Below, one piece after another: positions 36,345 to 48,900 of a stretch of DNA of 64,000 bases. Source of the stretch: Osmia lignaria lignaria (Eukaryota > Arthropoda > Insecta > Hymenoptera > Megachilidae); NCBI RefSeq assembly GCF_051020975.1, contig NC_135033.1, positions 8,273,501 to 8,337,500 on the forward strand, given 5' to 3'. A program made the position numbers and the translations under genes. The notes under the pieces were generated by a model. It had not been told where the DNA came from. It did not search any database and saw only the letters and a list, made by a program, of their open reading frames with translations. Position 1 is the stretch's first letter; each line of letters begins with the position of its first letter.

Positions 36345-39300
36345 CAAACTTCGCGTTCAACACCCGCGATGTCTTTAGGTATAAATGGAATATTTGGATA
36401 GAGAAGGATTAATAAGATTGGTAAACAGGAGAAGGATAGAAAAGAGTAACCAGCCGCGGAAACCATATGCGTCCGAAAGGCGGAGGTGAAAGAAATGATT
36501 AGCGTAGCGAAAATTCGATGGCCGTCACGTGTTGCGAGGGGTGGCGAACGCTGGTTTCGTGGCAGAAAAGTATATTGACTCGTGATACGCCATCTGTGCG
36601 AAGGAAGCAACCCTCGCGGTGGCGTTATTGGGAAAATTAATAAGCCCGGTGATCTCGCGGTAGGTCGAAATGGGAAGTGGTTAATTCTGGCTTTACCCAT
36701 GGACCCGATGTTGGCGGATTAGAAACCTTTCCAAACGAATGGAAATTGTTTGCACGGGGGGAGAGAGAGAGAGAGAAAGAGTGAGTAGAATAGAATGTCG
36801 AGGGGTTGTTGGCCCATGTTCTCGAGACCAGGTCTTCGTGGTATCCTAAAGAAGCATCGGTCATAAATTATTTCCCTTTGCCAGCTTGGATGAATTCAGT
36901 TGCCGTAATCTCGAATGCTCATTATGGCGCATTAAGCGGGACAAGTTCTCCAAATAAGCATCGAACGTTTGCCGATTAATTGCCACCGGTAATTTGTCTC
37001 TACTCTGCTGATTTATCACCGTTCTATCCATAATGTATTCTCTCCTTGTTGGATGCAACTTTTTCACAACCGCAGGGGAAGAAAAAAATCATCTGGACAC
37101 GTGTTTAACGGCAAATCGCCTCGGCATCTCGACGTTAGACGAAACAATTAACAGATGATTTCAATCTACGAGGTCGTTCCACGAGTACCATCGTTTTGAA
37201 AATTAATCATTCGTAACCTTAACAGTTCGAACGCCTTACGCGGCGCTTGAATTTCTAATCGTCCCCGTTTATATATCTCTCTTTTTCCCTAAAACCCATA
37301 GACGGAAGATCGCGCGTGTCGTCGAAGGGCGCAAACCAGGTCCTGGAACAGCACCGAAAATTAACGCCACCGCGAATCAAGACGACAATGTGATTCATCA
37401 GTTAAATCCGCGTGCATAATCCTTTACACACCGTCCGAACTCCCCTCCCCCGTACGCTAACGTACCGACGTAGATGGGGACGAAGGACGAAGGAGAAACG
37501 GGGTTGACGATGGTGCGGCGGTTGGTTCTGTCAGCAGGGACTACGAATTATAATCACAGTTGTGGTTCATGCGGCCAGAGAGGGTGAGAGGTATAAGGGA
37601 GGTGTGGATGGAGGTGGACGATATAGGAGGAGGTGGACGACGACGACGACGTTCGTCCGCTCGAGGGGATGGAAAAGGGTGTATTTACCCGGGAACGGTA
37701 TACACCGGCGCCACCGTGGACGGACCTAGATGGAAATCTGCGGCATTCAGAGGCACTGGCCAAGAAAATTGGCTGACAACATTTCGCACGGACGTCGAAT
37801 TGCCGATCCACTCCCCTTCCTGGACAGAAGACCTACGATATTTACGCCGGACGAGCCTGACGCGTCGTTCTTCTAATCGCTTCCAACCAATTCGTTCATC
37901 TTCCCTTAGCAATTCACGGATTTGCTTTTATATTTAACCCTTCCCTAATTCAGTTAAATTTTTTTTACCTCAGAATAAATAAGAATTTCTGCTATTTGAA
38001 AAATTCAATTTAAATCAGTTCGAACGATTAAAAGATTTTCAAAAGAATAAATCCGGATGAAAGAGAAACGTGACAGGCTGGTACGCGCGGAACGGCACGT
38101 TTATTTCGGCAAAAGGCTTGGAGGCGTTTCCAAAGAGGAGCCCTAATGATCGCCTCGTGCCGACAACCATCGAATCCCAGCCAAATAAATCCAGCTTGAT
38201 TGAATCATTGTTAAGCGAAACCGCGTTAAATACCCGTGAAATTAACCCCGAACGATCCGTGAGCGGCACGCGATCACTGATTGGCTCGAGGGTATCGCCT
38301 TTAAAGTGCCATTACAGGGCGCCTCGTTCTCTGACTCGAAAACCATTGATTAATGACTTGTCCGCCACCGAGCCATCATCTCTTGCCGCACGATTTTCTT
38401 GCCAACCTTTACTCATCCTTCGAACGATGTTAAAAATGAACCTTGAAATTTCGTCTTTCTCTTCGATACAAAAATCGCTTGTCCTCGATTCTACTCTATT
38501 TGTCGGTTTGTTACATTGTTGTAATAAATGAGAGAATACGATGAATGGAAATAGAAGCAAAGATCGTGGCAGGGTTAAGATGACTTTGACAGTGAGTCGA
38601 TGGACGGACATTAGGGTGATAGAGGGCGGACATATGGGTGCACCATGTGGTCACGGGCGTATCGTTCGACGAAAGCAGAGATTGGAACCCCTGGCAAAAT
38701 CTACCGCAAAGAGGTGACGGGGATACAGAGGGCCACAGATTCAAACGGATCCGACGGCGGCTAAACGCTAGCCGCAATTTGTAGCAATTTGTTAAGTAGC
38801 CGGCCAGAACATTACCTATATTGCGTTTACTCCCCTTGACCGGAAGATATACGGGGGTACCGTTCAGATTTATCGTTTCTACTGTTAGAAACATACCGGG
38901 GAGGGGAAAGGAATCGCGATCGTACGTCACGCTCTTTCTTCTTGTTAACGATAAATTCTTGAAAATTTCCTTTTACCGAATAAACACCAGGTTCTTTTTA
39001 AAAAAAACACACATTCTAGTAGCAGTTTGTCGAACAAAAGTAAGTTCCTCGAGCTTAAGGAATGAAGTGCAGTAGGAAAAAGGAATCCAATGTAACGCTA
39101 GGATTCCGTGAAATCGTGGTCGGGGTTTAGGGAGACAATTTAAATCGTAGGTAAACGTCGGGGGAACTCGTTTTATCCTCCCCGGCAAGCTTATCGAAGT
39201 CTCCTCTGTCTCTTCCTCTGTGGAGGAGGACTGGGTTGGACTCGGAAGGAGGGCGAAGATTCGAGACGAAGAGCGAAATGACTTCGGTCTTTCGTGGATG

Positions 39301-39870
39301 CTTTTAGTCGATGAGTTTCGCTTCCCTACATCCCGTTTCGCTTTCGTCTCGTTCTGTAGCATCGTTGTCCTGGCCTAACCCAGCTTTCTCATCCATATGT
39401 AACAGTCGCCTGGTATTAATGACGATGGGGTGGGAGGTGGGGGAGGGACAGAAAGAGAGAAGGACGGAACGCGAACATGTCAGCTTCTTTATCCTAGAAG
39501 CTCTCGTTCCCCTTTTTCCAATGCTTACACGGTATTGCGGTTTTATCGCTGCCTTTTCATTATCTGATAAATAGATTGGAATTATTTGTTCGCCGTTTGT
39601 GCGGTCGTTGCATTACGTTGCCTGCCGATTGCCAATATGTTACTTCGAACGATCGTTCCTTTAGAGGACGATGGAAATTCGACAGGTTTTTGCTTGATAA
39701 ATGAAACGTGGAAAATATAGAACAGATACGATTCAACGTCCCTAGGACGGGTAAACAATATTACGTACCCGAATCCCATCTCTATTCATTTATAATTCGG
39801 TCGCGTAACGTTTACATTCGAATTTCTCTTGAAATTCATACACGAAAGTATCCTTCTTTCATTTTGCTTG
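36345..39870. other. Presumed intron or upstream region of the 39.9-kb exon
   Basis: It has a short GA tract near 36,760, a GGACGA repeat near 37,620-37,650 and the 39.4-kb quadruplex. AAA|GTAAGT near 39,038 lacks an exon. Confidence 0.35.
39427..39447 (+). other. Canonical G-quadruplex motif (plus strand)
   Basis: Four G-tracts (GGGG, GGG, GGGGG, GGG) are separated by loops of 1, 4 and 1 bases, satisfying the usual G3+N1-7 rule. It lies about 430 bp upstream of the candidate first coding exon, in the presumed 5' intron. Whether it folds or matters is not shown by sequence. Confidence 0.7.
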
Positions 39871-39873
39871 CAG

Positions 39874-39926
39874 GTAGATGAGCCATTACGCCGAGAAGAA
39901 GAAGTTTATCTATGATGGTTATGAAG
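39874..39926 (+). CDS. Candidate first coding exon of an unidentified plus-strand gene
   Basis: This is the best-supported coding piece in the window. It is preceded by a pyrimidine-rich tract and an acceptor (CTTTCATTTTGCTTGCAG, 39,856-39,873) and followed by a consensus donor AAG|GTAAGC. Only one frame is open. It has an in-frame TAG at 39,875-39,877, then ATG at 39,878 and 16 codons reading MSHYAEKKKFIYDGYE, ending in phase 1 (one base G carried over). A stop directly before the ATG and an open run exactly to the donor are what a start-codon exon with a 5' UTR intron looks like. The peptide is polar and charged, has no signal peptide, and suggests a cytosolic or nuclear protein. I do not recognise the family. 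No phase-compatible partner exon was found downstream inside the window, so introns on both sides are probably long. A chance acceptor-ATG-donor coincidence remains possible. Confidence 0.38.
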
Positions 39927-40208
39927 GTAAGCTCATAAATTACGCGTAACGGTTCAGACGGGACTAACAAAGTCACGTTCCAAGAGACACGCATTCTGTA
40001 TCATTATTCTAGAAATAAATGTTCGGTGCGCATATGAGCATTAAATTATACTCTGTCTGACAATTTGGTCGAATAAAGAAGAGAAAAGAAAAAAAAGATT
40101 ACCGACATCCGTCTGTCGATTGTTTTTCTTGGAAGACCACCCTGTACCCTTTCGAATTAAGATAATAATTTAACGGATGATTAAGTATCAATACCATCGA
40201 TGCAGGTA

Positions 40209-40508
40209 TCAAAATTTACGTTGACGCGTCTGCTGCGGGTCGGGCATTCGATGTGATCGTCGATAATGGTTTTTAAAACCACGAAAAACCAGGCGCGACT
40301 TCTGCAGGAATAGAAATCGGGGCGCTAGTGAGCGCGGACCTCGGAGAGAGTCCATGTTAAATAAAGACGAATGTCCAGTGTAAAAGAATACGATACGCCC
40401 AGGGGAAAAAGATAAAAAGAAGCGTATCCAAGGCGTCTCTCCTAGCGCCTTTCCTAAGAAAAAGATTTCTGAATAGCCATCGGTCGCTTTTATAAACGAC
40501 TCGGACAT
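40209..40508 (-). CDS. Hypothetical 99-residue minus-strand ORF
   Basis: An ATG at 40,506-40,508 opens 99 codons with an ordinary-looking N-terminal half (starting MSESFIKATDGYSEIFFLGK) and a basic C-terminal half. The start context is weak (C at -3). A TATAAAAG word lies inside the frame and not upstream. No domain is recognised. It lies just right of the best plus-strand exon, so if real it would be antisense within that gene's intron. A chance frame is the likelier explanation. Confidence 0.12.
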   Translation of the reverse strand: MSESFIKATDGYSEIFFLGKALGETPWIRFFLSFSPGRIVFFYTGHSSLFNMDSLRGPRSLAPRFLFLQKSRLVFRGFKNHYRRSHRMPDPQQTRQRKF

Positions 40509-42411
40509 ATGTCAGAATTAATCACAATGAGCGGCACAGGTTGAAGAGGACAGGCACCGCGGTCCAGGCGGCCAGTCCTTCCTTTTTTAAACGTTCGTAA
40601 ACGTGTGCTTGATAAAAAGCAGGCAATCGGTTAACCTTTTTAAGCGAGGCGCGACAACGGCCACTTTACCTGCAGCTCGGTGGCACTTGGACAGAGGCGT
40701 CGACAATGAGATGAAAAGACCAGGAAGAGAATCGAAGGGGATACCGGACAGCGTACGCGCGTTTGTTCGGCTCAATGCTGCTCATTCGTCGACATCAGTT
40801 ACGGTCTCTCGATGCTTGGACTTGTCTCTTCGAAGGAATTTTCTTTAAAAACCTTGCATCATTTTTTTCCGCCTCGAACCGCTTCGAAATCGTCGCTTTA
40901 TACATCGAGGGTTTTGCTCAAAAATTTGAAACGCATCGTTGAGATCAGAGATATTCGACATCTTATTTTCGGAGAAGTACTCGAGCACCACTTGCACGGA
41001 ACTTTTCATTTGGCAAGTGACATAAGGTTCCATTAACGGCAATGTAGGATCGATTCGACGCGTGCTTCTGGTAAATGCTCCCAGTGCGGCAGTTAGTCCC
41101 GTGTAAATTGTCTTCCTTCTCCGTCTCGTTTTTACGCGAGCGTTAACCGTACAAATTACACGAACGCAGGACCCCTCCGCCCATGTCCCCGAATATCAGG
41201 CCGAATGTTCGTATGCCCCGCGGGTTGCTCGACGACGAGGAGGAACGAGCGAACGGCGAATCGAACGAAACGAACGGAGAGAGAAGGATCGAGTTAAGAT
41301 TCGAACATGTGGCATCATTTGTTACGTGCAAAGTGGGGTTCGCCTGTTGGGGCATGGGTTATCTAAGCTCTCGCTTAAGCGCGCCCACGTAACCGGAAAA
41401 CCGTGGAACCGGTGAACCGTGTAAACGACTCGACGTCTCTGCTGTCACGGTGTCCGAAAATTACGAGCAAAAAGCTTTTCCTCTAAGTTCGAGGAGGCGA
41501 TTAATTTTGAAAAGAAGTTTGATCCCAGGAAGGAACGAAAGAATCGGCGTTGATCGGTTGACAGAGGCACGGACACTCGATGGGGTTCTCGGTTTCCGTG
41601 GACATATGGTCAGCCATGGCTTGCCGTGACAAAAAAGCGCTACAGAAACGGCGACAGAAGTTGGGAGTGTCGGCGAGCGATATATCAGGGCTTAAACTGT
41701 CCCGTCGTAGCAGGCATGTCCTACCAGCCTGCTCCTCCGCACCCTGCCTCGCTCGCTGGATGCTCGACTGGTTAGCTAGTTCGCTGGTTGGCTGGTGCAC
41801 GTATGGCATTGCGTTGAACAGGGGTGCGGGCATTAGTTAATAGCACCGCTCTGGCTCGATCGGGGACGCGTTAATGCAAAAGGGAAAGAGAAGATCCTCT
41901 GTGTGCCGGATAAAAGGTGGCCAGCTAACCGAATGCGGTTTCCAATCTGTTGGGTTTTTACGCCTCGAGTCTAATGGGGATGATTATCGAGGGACGATTT
42001 CACCGATTTCCGACAAAGTATTTCGCCGATCGAACGAACGAAATATTTCGAGGTTCTTTTTCGCGAACCGAGAGAGGCAATTTGCGAGGGTCGTTGAAAA
42101 ATTCGCCAGCGTAAAGGTAAAAGTAATCAGAAACAGAGTCCACTTCTTGTCGTCGAAGAAACTTCGTTACGCATTCAGCTTGCCACCAGGATTATCATAT
42201 CCGGCGTCCTTTGACGGGCTTTCTCGATCCCCCTCCCTCTCTCTCGACGAAAGACTGGAAAAATATAAAAACTCGAAGAAGGATCACCGACGCCTACGCG
42301 TCTACGCGGACCAGCTACCAGAGAAACGTACGACGACTTTCAGTTAGAAGAGCAAAGCTCATTCTGGACGCGGGACGAATAAAAATCGTTTGAAGTATCG
42401 CTAGCTGCAAA

Positions 42412-42612
42412 TTAACGCATAATCGTCAAACGGTAATGAGCGACGCCGTCCTCGGTCTGACGTAAACGAAGCTGACCCGTCGAGTGTTCCTCTGTGATCC
42501 GCTCTTCCTTTTGCTTTCGGGAAACTTTGATTATTTTTATAATAACCCCTCGGTCTACGAGTCGGCGTCGCGACGTGGTTGCCTGAAGGGTAGCTGCTCT
42601 TTTCACGGCCAT
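42412..42612 (-). CDS. Hypothetical 66-residue minus-strand ORF with YY1-like start
   Basis: The start AAGATGGCC has A at -3 and G at +4 and simultaneously forms a YY1/PHO-like core (GGCCATCTT on the plus strand, 42,607-42,615). The frame is basic (Lys/Arg-rich) and ends at TAA. Overlap of such a motif with a start codon is typical of some housekeeping promoters, but there is no TATA, no acceptor and no recognised domain. It may be only a YY1/PHO site. Confidence 0.12.
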   Translation of the reverse strand: MAVKRAATLQATTSRRRLVDRGVIIKIIKVSRKQKEERITEEHSTGQLRLRQTEDGVAHYRLTIMR

Positions 42613-45597
42613 CTTATTCCATCTCCCTCTATTTAGAAATCCTTATCAAAGTTCACCATTGATCGTGTATCTTAATCAGAAAATTCTGTTAATTAATCAG
42701 CGAAAGGCACCTGCTCTCGCGAAGGTAACGAGGGCAGAACGCGTGTCTAGACGTCGACGAACGTGTTCGGTCGATCTGATCGTCGATCAAGATTCAACGA
42801 AGCGTAAAGAACGGACGAGCGTTTAAAAGCTTTTTGCAGCGCCGTTGAAAGAGAAAGAACGAAGGGAAAAAGTAGAGAAAGAACGGTTGCTTTTTCCACG
42901 GTGCTTACGCAACCCTTGCTCGATGCCAGAGCACGCGGGTATCAATTAATTCCGTCCGTGGATCTTGTACGAAGAGGAATCGGGCAAGCATTCTCGGTGA
43001 ACTACGCCTCGACCGACGTCCAGGCTCGTTTTCTCCGCTGACGGCACGTGCCGTGCACAATGCCCACCGAGTCACCGTGTCGTTCACCAATCGTCCACGA
43101 TCGACATGCTCTCGCGCCCTTTTCACCCGCACGCCTACCCTTACACGGAATACCGAAGGCAAACAACAGCACCGATACCAAAAACCATTTATTCCCCGAT
43201 TCTTTCCTCTCCTTTTGTCGCCGGTATCGACCGATCTGTTTGACTTTGTCTTCTTTTCGTCGCAGACGTGGACCATGGGCGGACTCTGTCCCACGCGATC
43301 GTCCAACGTTTTTATTACCCTGCTCTTCTCGCTTGGAAATTAATGAGATCGCGTGACGGTGTGATTTTCATCTATCGATAACCGAAAGGGTTAAGCTCCT
43401 CCTTTCGAGGACATCGACACAAGTTTTCCTGCTATTCTCACCGCATTCCTGTATTCGTGAATTTTGAACGGTCTTGAATTCTCATCGGTTTCTTCGCCCG
43501 ACAAAATACAGGGTCGTCTAACGAACGATCGCCTTGTTTGGTCCCCGTCCAAAGAAAAAGGTGCCTCCATCTGCATTCTCCGTTCATCGGAGATACTTTC
43601 CTCTTTGTCGCCGATCCGACCGAACGATTCGATGGATTTGAAGAAACAAACCTCGGATCCTGTTTACGGATACAGGGGGAGGAGGAGAGTTCCATTAGCG
43701 ATTTACATTTAGCTGTCCGTTCGATTTCCGAGCAAAATCATCGTCGCTCGTTCGTCACGATTGGTCAAGCCGTCGAGAGGCAGTGATTTGCGGTTCCTAT
43801 GATGGAGAACGGAATCGACGCGCTTCCCTTTCCATCCTCGAATAGGGAAAAGGGAGCAATTGTGGAGGGTTTCGATCATCTGCGTGTTATCGCGATGATG
43901 AATCGTGGAATCGAGAAACGGATGTTGCAACCGAAAAGTTTCTGCATCGTTCGCGATACATCCGAGGCGAGGAATAAGAAGAAGAAAAGCCGGAAAAAGA
44001 ATCTTTCGTTCGGAAAAACCGAAGGCGTGGTTGATGGATGAAGATCGATGGGGTGTACGCGACGCATCGTACACCACGTCGCGTCCTTGCCTTCCTCCAC
44101 CTTATCCTTCCACCCTCGCGATGTCGTTACACCTCATAACCTCCCCTGTCCGACTTAATATCCTTCGACACGTGCGACGATCCTCCATGGAAAGACGAAC
44201 CGCAGGTGCTTCCTTGAATTTACTCCACGGCAGGAGAATTTATTTCAACCCTTTCCGCACGTCGAAACATCCGAAGTATTCTCGCTCCTTTGAAGTACGA
44301 TTACAAGATGAAATCAGATATCGTTTGACAGTTTGTATATCGATGGAAGACACGCGAGATGGTGTGAAAAAGGTGCATAAATTGCGAAAGTTGCCGGCGA
44401 AACGGAAGAAACCACCCAAGGGAATGGCGGGTTGGAGGATGAACGCGGTGAAAATCGAGTTGCCTTTTCTCTCTCGCCTCCGTATGCTTTCGTTCAAGTT
44501 TTTCGATGAACCACAGTTTCAACGACTTTGAATCCATTTGCGAAAGTATGGTCGTTTCCGGGCAAACTTTTCCACCCCCGTTTCTCCTTCATCCGATATT
44601 TTAATTTACGAGCATTCCAGTAACCATAGATTGCATTTCATTCTTAAACGCCCCATAAAATGAACAATTTCATCGAATTCTTTTTTTCAATTAACTGTTA
44701 TAGAGACATTAGTCGAAGTATACTTGATCCCATCCCTACTTTACGGGTAGGAACGATCAACGAGGATCTAAATCCACCAAAGAGATCCCAGCATTCAGGT
44801 CGAGAAAGCTGTCAGAACGCGATTATTGATGAGTGGTATTGATGATCGTGGTGAAAAGAGCGCTGACCGCTGTCTTTGGCATCGGAATCGCGCCGCTAAC
44901 GCGATCATAATACCGGCTCTTTCCCTCATAAGGGAGTTCAACAATACAATTTTCATTTTCGTTCGAAGGGTGAAGGTTTCCCTCGTTCTTCCCTCTACCC
45001 TGCCCCCCATCGACGTCAAGGCGTTTACTTTAACACCGGGATACGTTTGTTCACGCCGGATCGCGGTCGTAGAAGTCGACGGTCGACGTCGATCTTCTCG
45101 ACGCAGTCGTCGCGGTTGTCGTGCTTGCGAACACATCGGAGGTAATGGCGTGTGCCCTTTCGAAAGCCCTCCGTTACGGACGATTTTGCCCCGCGTCGAC
45201 ATTATTTATCACTTTCCAGTGAAGTTTCCAGACTTCCAACGAGAACCCTCGCCGCGAGAACAGAGGGGATGAAACGAGCTGTGGACGTTTATCTATCATA
45301 AAAGCTCACCCCCGCGTTAAGGGTACTCTTCCGGTCAATTGTGTCGGACATCTTTATAATTAAGGTCGACACGAGTTGCTGTCACTATCAAGCAACCATC
45401 CTAACGATGTAGGTCTCTCGTGTAATTTATCTTCTTTTTTTTTCTTATCAATAGTTTGGTCCTGAGTAAAGATCCTCGTGGATCTTGAATCAATAGCTTT
45501 ACATAAGTATCCCATGATCTTCTACCTACCAGTCGAATCCACTTTTCCCTTCAAAAGTCGAGAGGGAAGAAGATCCCGTATGGACGAGGGTGAAATG

Positions 45598-45614
45598 AAA
45601 AAAAAAAAAAAAAG
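45598..45614 (+). repeat. A17 homopolymer followed by (GAA)n
   Basis: A run of 17 A bases grades into GAAGAAGAAGAG. No retrogene or target-site duplication is visible, so a retroposed tail is not claimed. Confidence 0.85.
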
Positions 45615-45725
45615 AAGAAGAAGAGAAGTGGATGGTTCGCGTCAGTATCCCGTTAGAGGAGGCTCACGGTCCGTCATTGAAACGGGTGCGAGTAAACATA
45701 GCTGACGCGAAGGATCCGCGCACGT

Positions 45726-45968
45726 GTGTTTGCCGGTACCCGCGGTGCCCTGCGAGAGGTCGAACGACAGACAGGACTTCGAGGTGGAGAAGGTTTCCGT
45801 ATCAAACTTAATGGGAAGAGGTTCTTTAGCTAGGTCCATAGGCAGTTCCGAAGGGAATAAGGCTGACCCGTTGCGCAAATCCGTAAAGGGGAGTCCTAGG
45901 CAAGGGATCAGCCTGTGCCACGTGACGAGCGTGTTTGCTGGGTACACATAGCTCGGTGTTTGGTACAC
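45726..45968 (+). repeat. Three interspersed copies of GTGTTTG..GGTAC motif
   Basis: Related segments occur at 45,726-45,740 (GTGTTTGCCGGTACC), 45,931-45,946 (GTGTTTGCTGGGTACA) and 45,956-45,968 (GTGTTTGGTACAC). E-box-type CACGTG words lie at 45,721 and 45,919. This may be a homotypic binding-site cluster. Confidence 0.4.
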
Positions 45969-45969
45969 A

Positions 45970-48900
45970 CGGCCTTGGAAGGCACAATGCTCGATGGGCT
46001 ACGGCAAAACAGCGGCGCGACGCCGGCATAAACGATATTTGTGTCAGCATAAAGGACCCCCTAAAGCCGTGTTAAAAGAACAACCGTACCCCTCTTTCTC
46101 TCTCCGACGTATTCCCGTTTCTGTTTTCATCCCTTATTCGAGTACGCTCGCGATACCGCCGATAGTACACCCGGTAACGAGGACAATGACTTCTTTCTAC
46201 GCTTAATAAACTCACAATTAACCCTTTGACTATGAAAGATCCAGCGTAGTCCGCGAGCGATATCCACGCGAAATTTTTGCATACGCGAGCTAATCGTTCG
46301 TTACCGATCTGCACCGTTTTTCATTCTCCTTCTTTACGTGTTTCTCGTCATTTCTCACCCTCGCACGGTACGTCAACGATAAGATACCGGAGGAGAAACG
46401 GAAGAGGAACTGGCCGGACGGGCTTAAGCAGTCGGAAAATATTATTCGTTGTTAGGGAAGGAAATAATAAACGGAATCGGCTTAACGTGGCGAACGTAGA
46501 GAGACGTCGCGTCGGGACTCGTGGCAACGTTAGGATTAATTGGTATAGATAGTCAGGCCAGCGGAAGACTATGACGGCTTAATTCTAGAGTGCGCCAGCT
46601 CCCACGGAGATCGGACACCAGACAATCCTTCCTAGCTCGTGGTAGACTTGTATACACCGATTGCCAAGCCTAGATAACTTACTCTAAAACCCGTACTCGC
46701 TTCCAGACGAGCGATAAAAATAATAATGCCAACGATGACATGTTTATTCGCGGCTAATTTTATCGCACAGGTGTACAAATTTGCCGAGGTACGCGATGAT
46801 CGATGCTATCTGGATTGTTCTTCGTTGAGCAAACATCTTTTTTCCAGGGGAACGAAAATAAGGAACGAAGGATTGAAAAGAAATTCAACAAAGAGTGGTT
46901 TGCTTTATACAATTATCAGGTCCTCTTGTCTTGCTTCATCGCGAAGCTCGAGAGACCTATGGGAAGATTCTTAACTTTTCGTTACTCATACTGTTGGAAA
47001 AAACACGATTGTGAATTATTCTCTTTTTTTTCCTACCACAGATTAATACCTCGGTCATTTACCCTGTAACCGTGCCCTTTTACAATTCGTGGATACACGT
47101 GTAACGAAAGATTAAGGGAGAATCAACGAAAATGAGGGTTTCGTAACGATGAAAACAATTAAAAGGTAGTATGCGCTAAGCGATGAGATCGAGCCGAGTA
47201 AAATGACGTTACTCGAAGGTCCTCGACTTTCGTGCGAAAGCGCAGCTGAAAAAAATCCGCTTTCAACGAGCCGGAACCCAGAAGAGTCCGTGTGGCCCGC
47301 GAGGATTTTCAGCTAAACGACCGTTGGCTAATGTTCGACGACGACTAGGAAACCCGACTGCACCCGGTTTCTACACCGACGACAGTCGCATTAGCCACAG
47401 GACGAGGTTACAATGGACCCCTCTGTTTTTCACGCTCGATCGGGATACGAGCCGGGGTGGTGGTACGACAGGGGCTCGCCAACCCCCTTGCTTCCCTCGC
47501 CTAGAACCCCCTACTTGGTGGAAAAGATTTGTGAATCAGACTGTCGCGTGCGAAATAAATAACAAAACAAAAAAATCTATGAACGATAGGATCTTCGGTG
47601 ACATAAATGTCTAGTCGGTGCTAGTGCGATCTTTGTTGAAACGCGTTCTTCCGGAAAATTAGCCTCCATTTTCGAAAGAGAATAGCGATTCTGGAAAAAG
47701 TTTAAGGCTACCAGGGTAGCAATGACACTTCAGGTGACCTGACAGAATGATTTTCAAAATCTACAAGTTCGAAACGTAAAATCTATTTCAGATGAATCAA
47801 GATATCGTGAGTTAACTGTTTTGTACGTTGTGCCGCGATCGCGACGGAAAGAGGGTGAATCTAGCGAAGGTGCGGGGGATAGGGCAAGGAATAAGGGGTG
47901 GAGGTTGACTGCGTGGCTAGGTTTTGAGGGGTGCCAATGGAAAATCGTGACGGCTAGAGGGGGCGCGAACAATGCGCCAGAGATTTAGCGTGACGCCGAC
48001 GGTGAAAAATCATTCTGCACGTCGAATCTTTCGGTGACTTTAGAAAAAAAAGAAAGAATAAATAATATTTCTACGTTTCTGAACAATATTCAATCGAGTT
48101 CGTCAAAGAATAAGCAGAGAAATTGCTTTCGTCCTGATATTTCGCTGGTCCATTACGAGATACGATCGACGATCCACGCCGATTGGCGTGATTAACGAGA
48201 GCGATTAATAATTAAGATCTTCCAGGCTGGCCCCCTAAAAAGCCGCGGGCTCGGCTTCGTTGCAGCCGGGGTAATGGCAATTTACGCGTCCCACGGGGCC
48301 AGATAACTTCATATCTTCCCGGTAATCATTTATTCTCTCAATGGACACGATATTACCAAATTGAATTAGATAAGCGACTACATGCGTCTTCTGCGATACA
48401 GACGCGAGAAAATTTCCTATCCACTTTCTTTGTTAACGATTTCTAACGTTTCCATTTGCTTTTGTATTAGACGATACGGGCGTGCAAAGTTTGACACAGA
48501 CGAACATCGCAGCTCGGTAATCGATTCTCTGTCACTAAATATATCCGTTTGACGTGCAATGACGATCAGGGTGCGAGAGAAATGGGGACGCGCGTTTGCA
48601 GGGGTATCGGGTGTGTCATAAAGAGCCGTGATTTCGAGGCTATATGATTTTCGTTTGAAAAGATACTATCGTTTTTGCTCGGTAACCTTTCACGATTCTT
48701 CCTCGTCGTTGACAAATCACGTCGATTAGTCAGCCGTTTGTGAATTAAGAAATATTCGAACACCTACGTTGGAAAGAACCATTATCCAAATATCCTAATT
48801 GCATAGGAGATCCACTTTACCCTTCGGATAGATTTTCATTGAGAAACACGATACAATTTATTCGAATAAATAAACTTACAAACGATGTTTGTACAGAGTA

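Larger units (their letters stand above)
39927..45590. other. Presumed intron right of the 39.9-kb exon
   Basis: No second plus-strand exon with an acceptable acceptor and matching phase was found. A good acceptor before 43,266 is followed by only 26 codons and a stop. Minus-strand frames are listed separately. Confidence 0.35.

Noticed and set aside
43266..43343. Strong acceptor followed by ACCATGG and 26 codons to a stop
   Set aside because: The only open frame is very short, with no poly(A) signal nearby and no upstream exon in phase. Too weak to annotate.
43905..44531. 208-codon plus-strand frame
   Set aside because: It opens on GTG, is basic and low in family-like features, and has no splice support.
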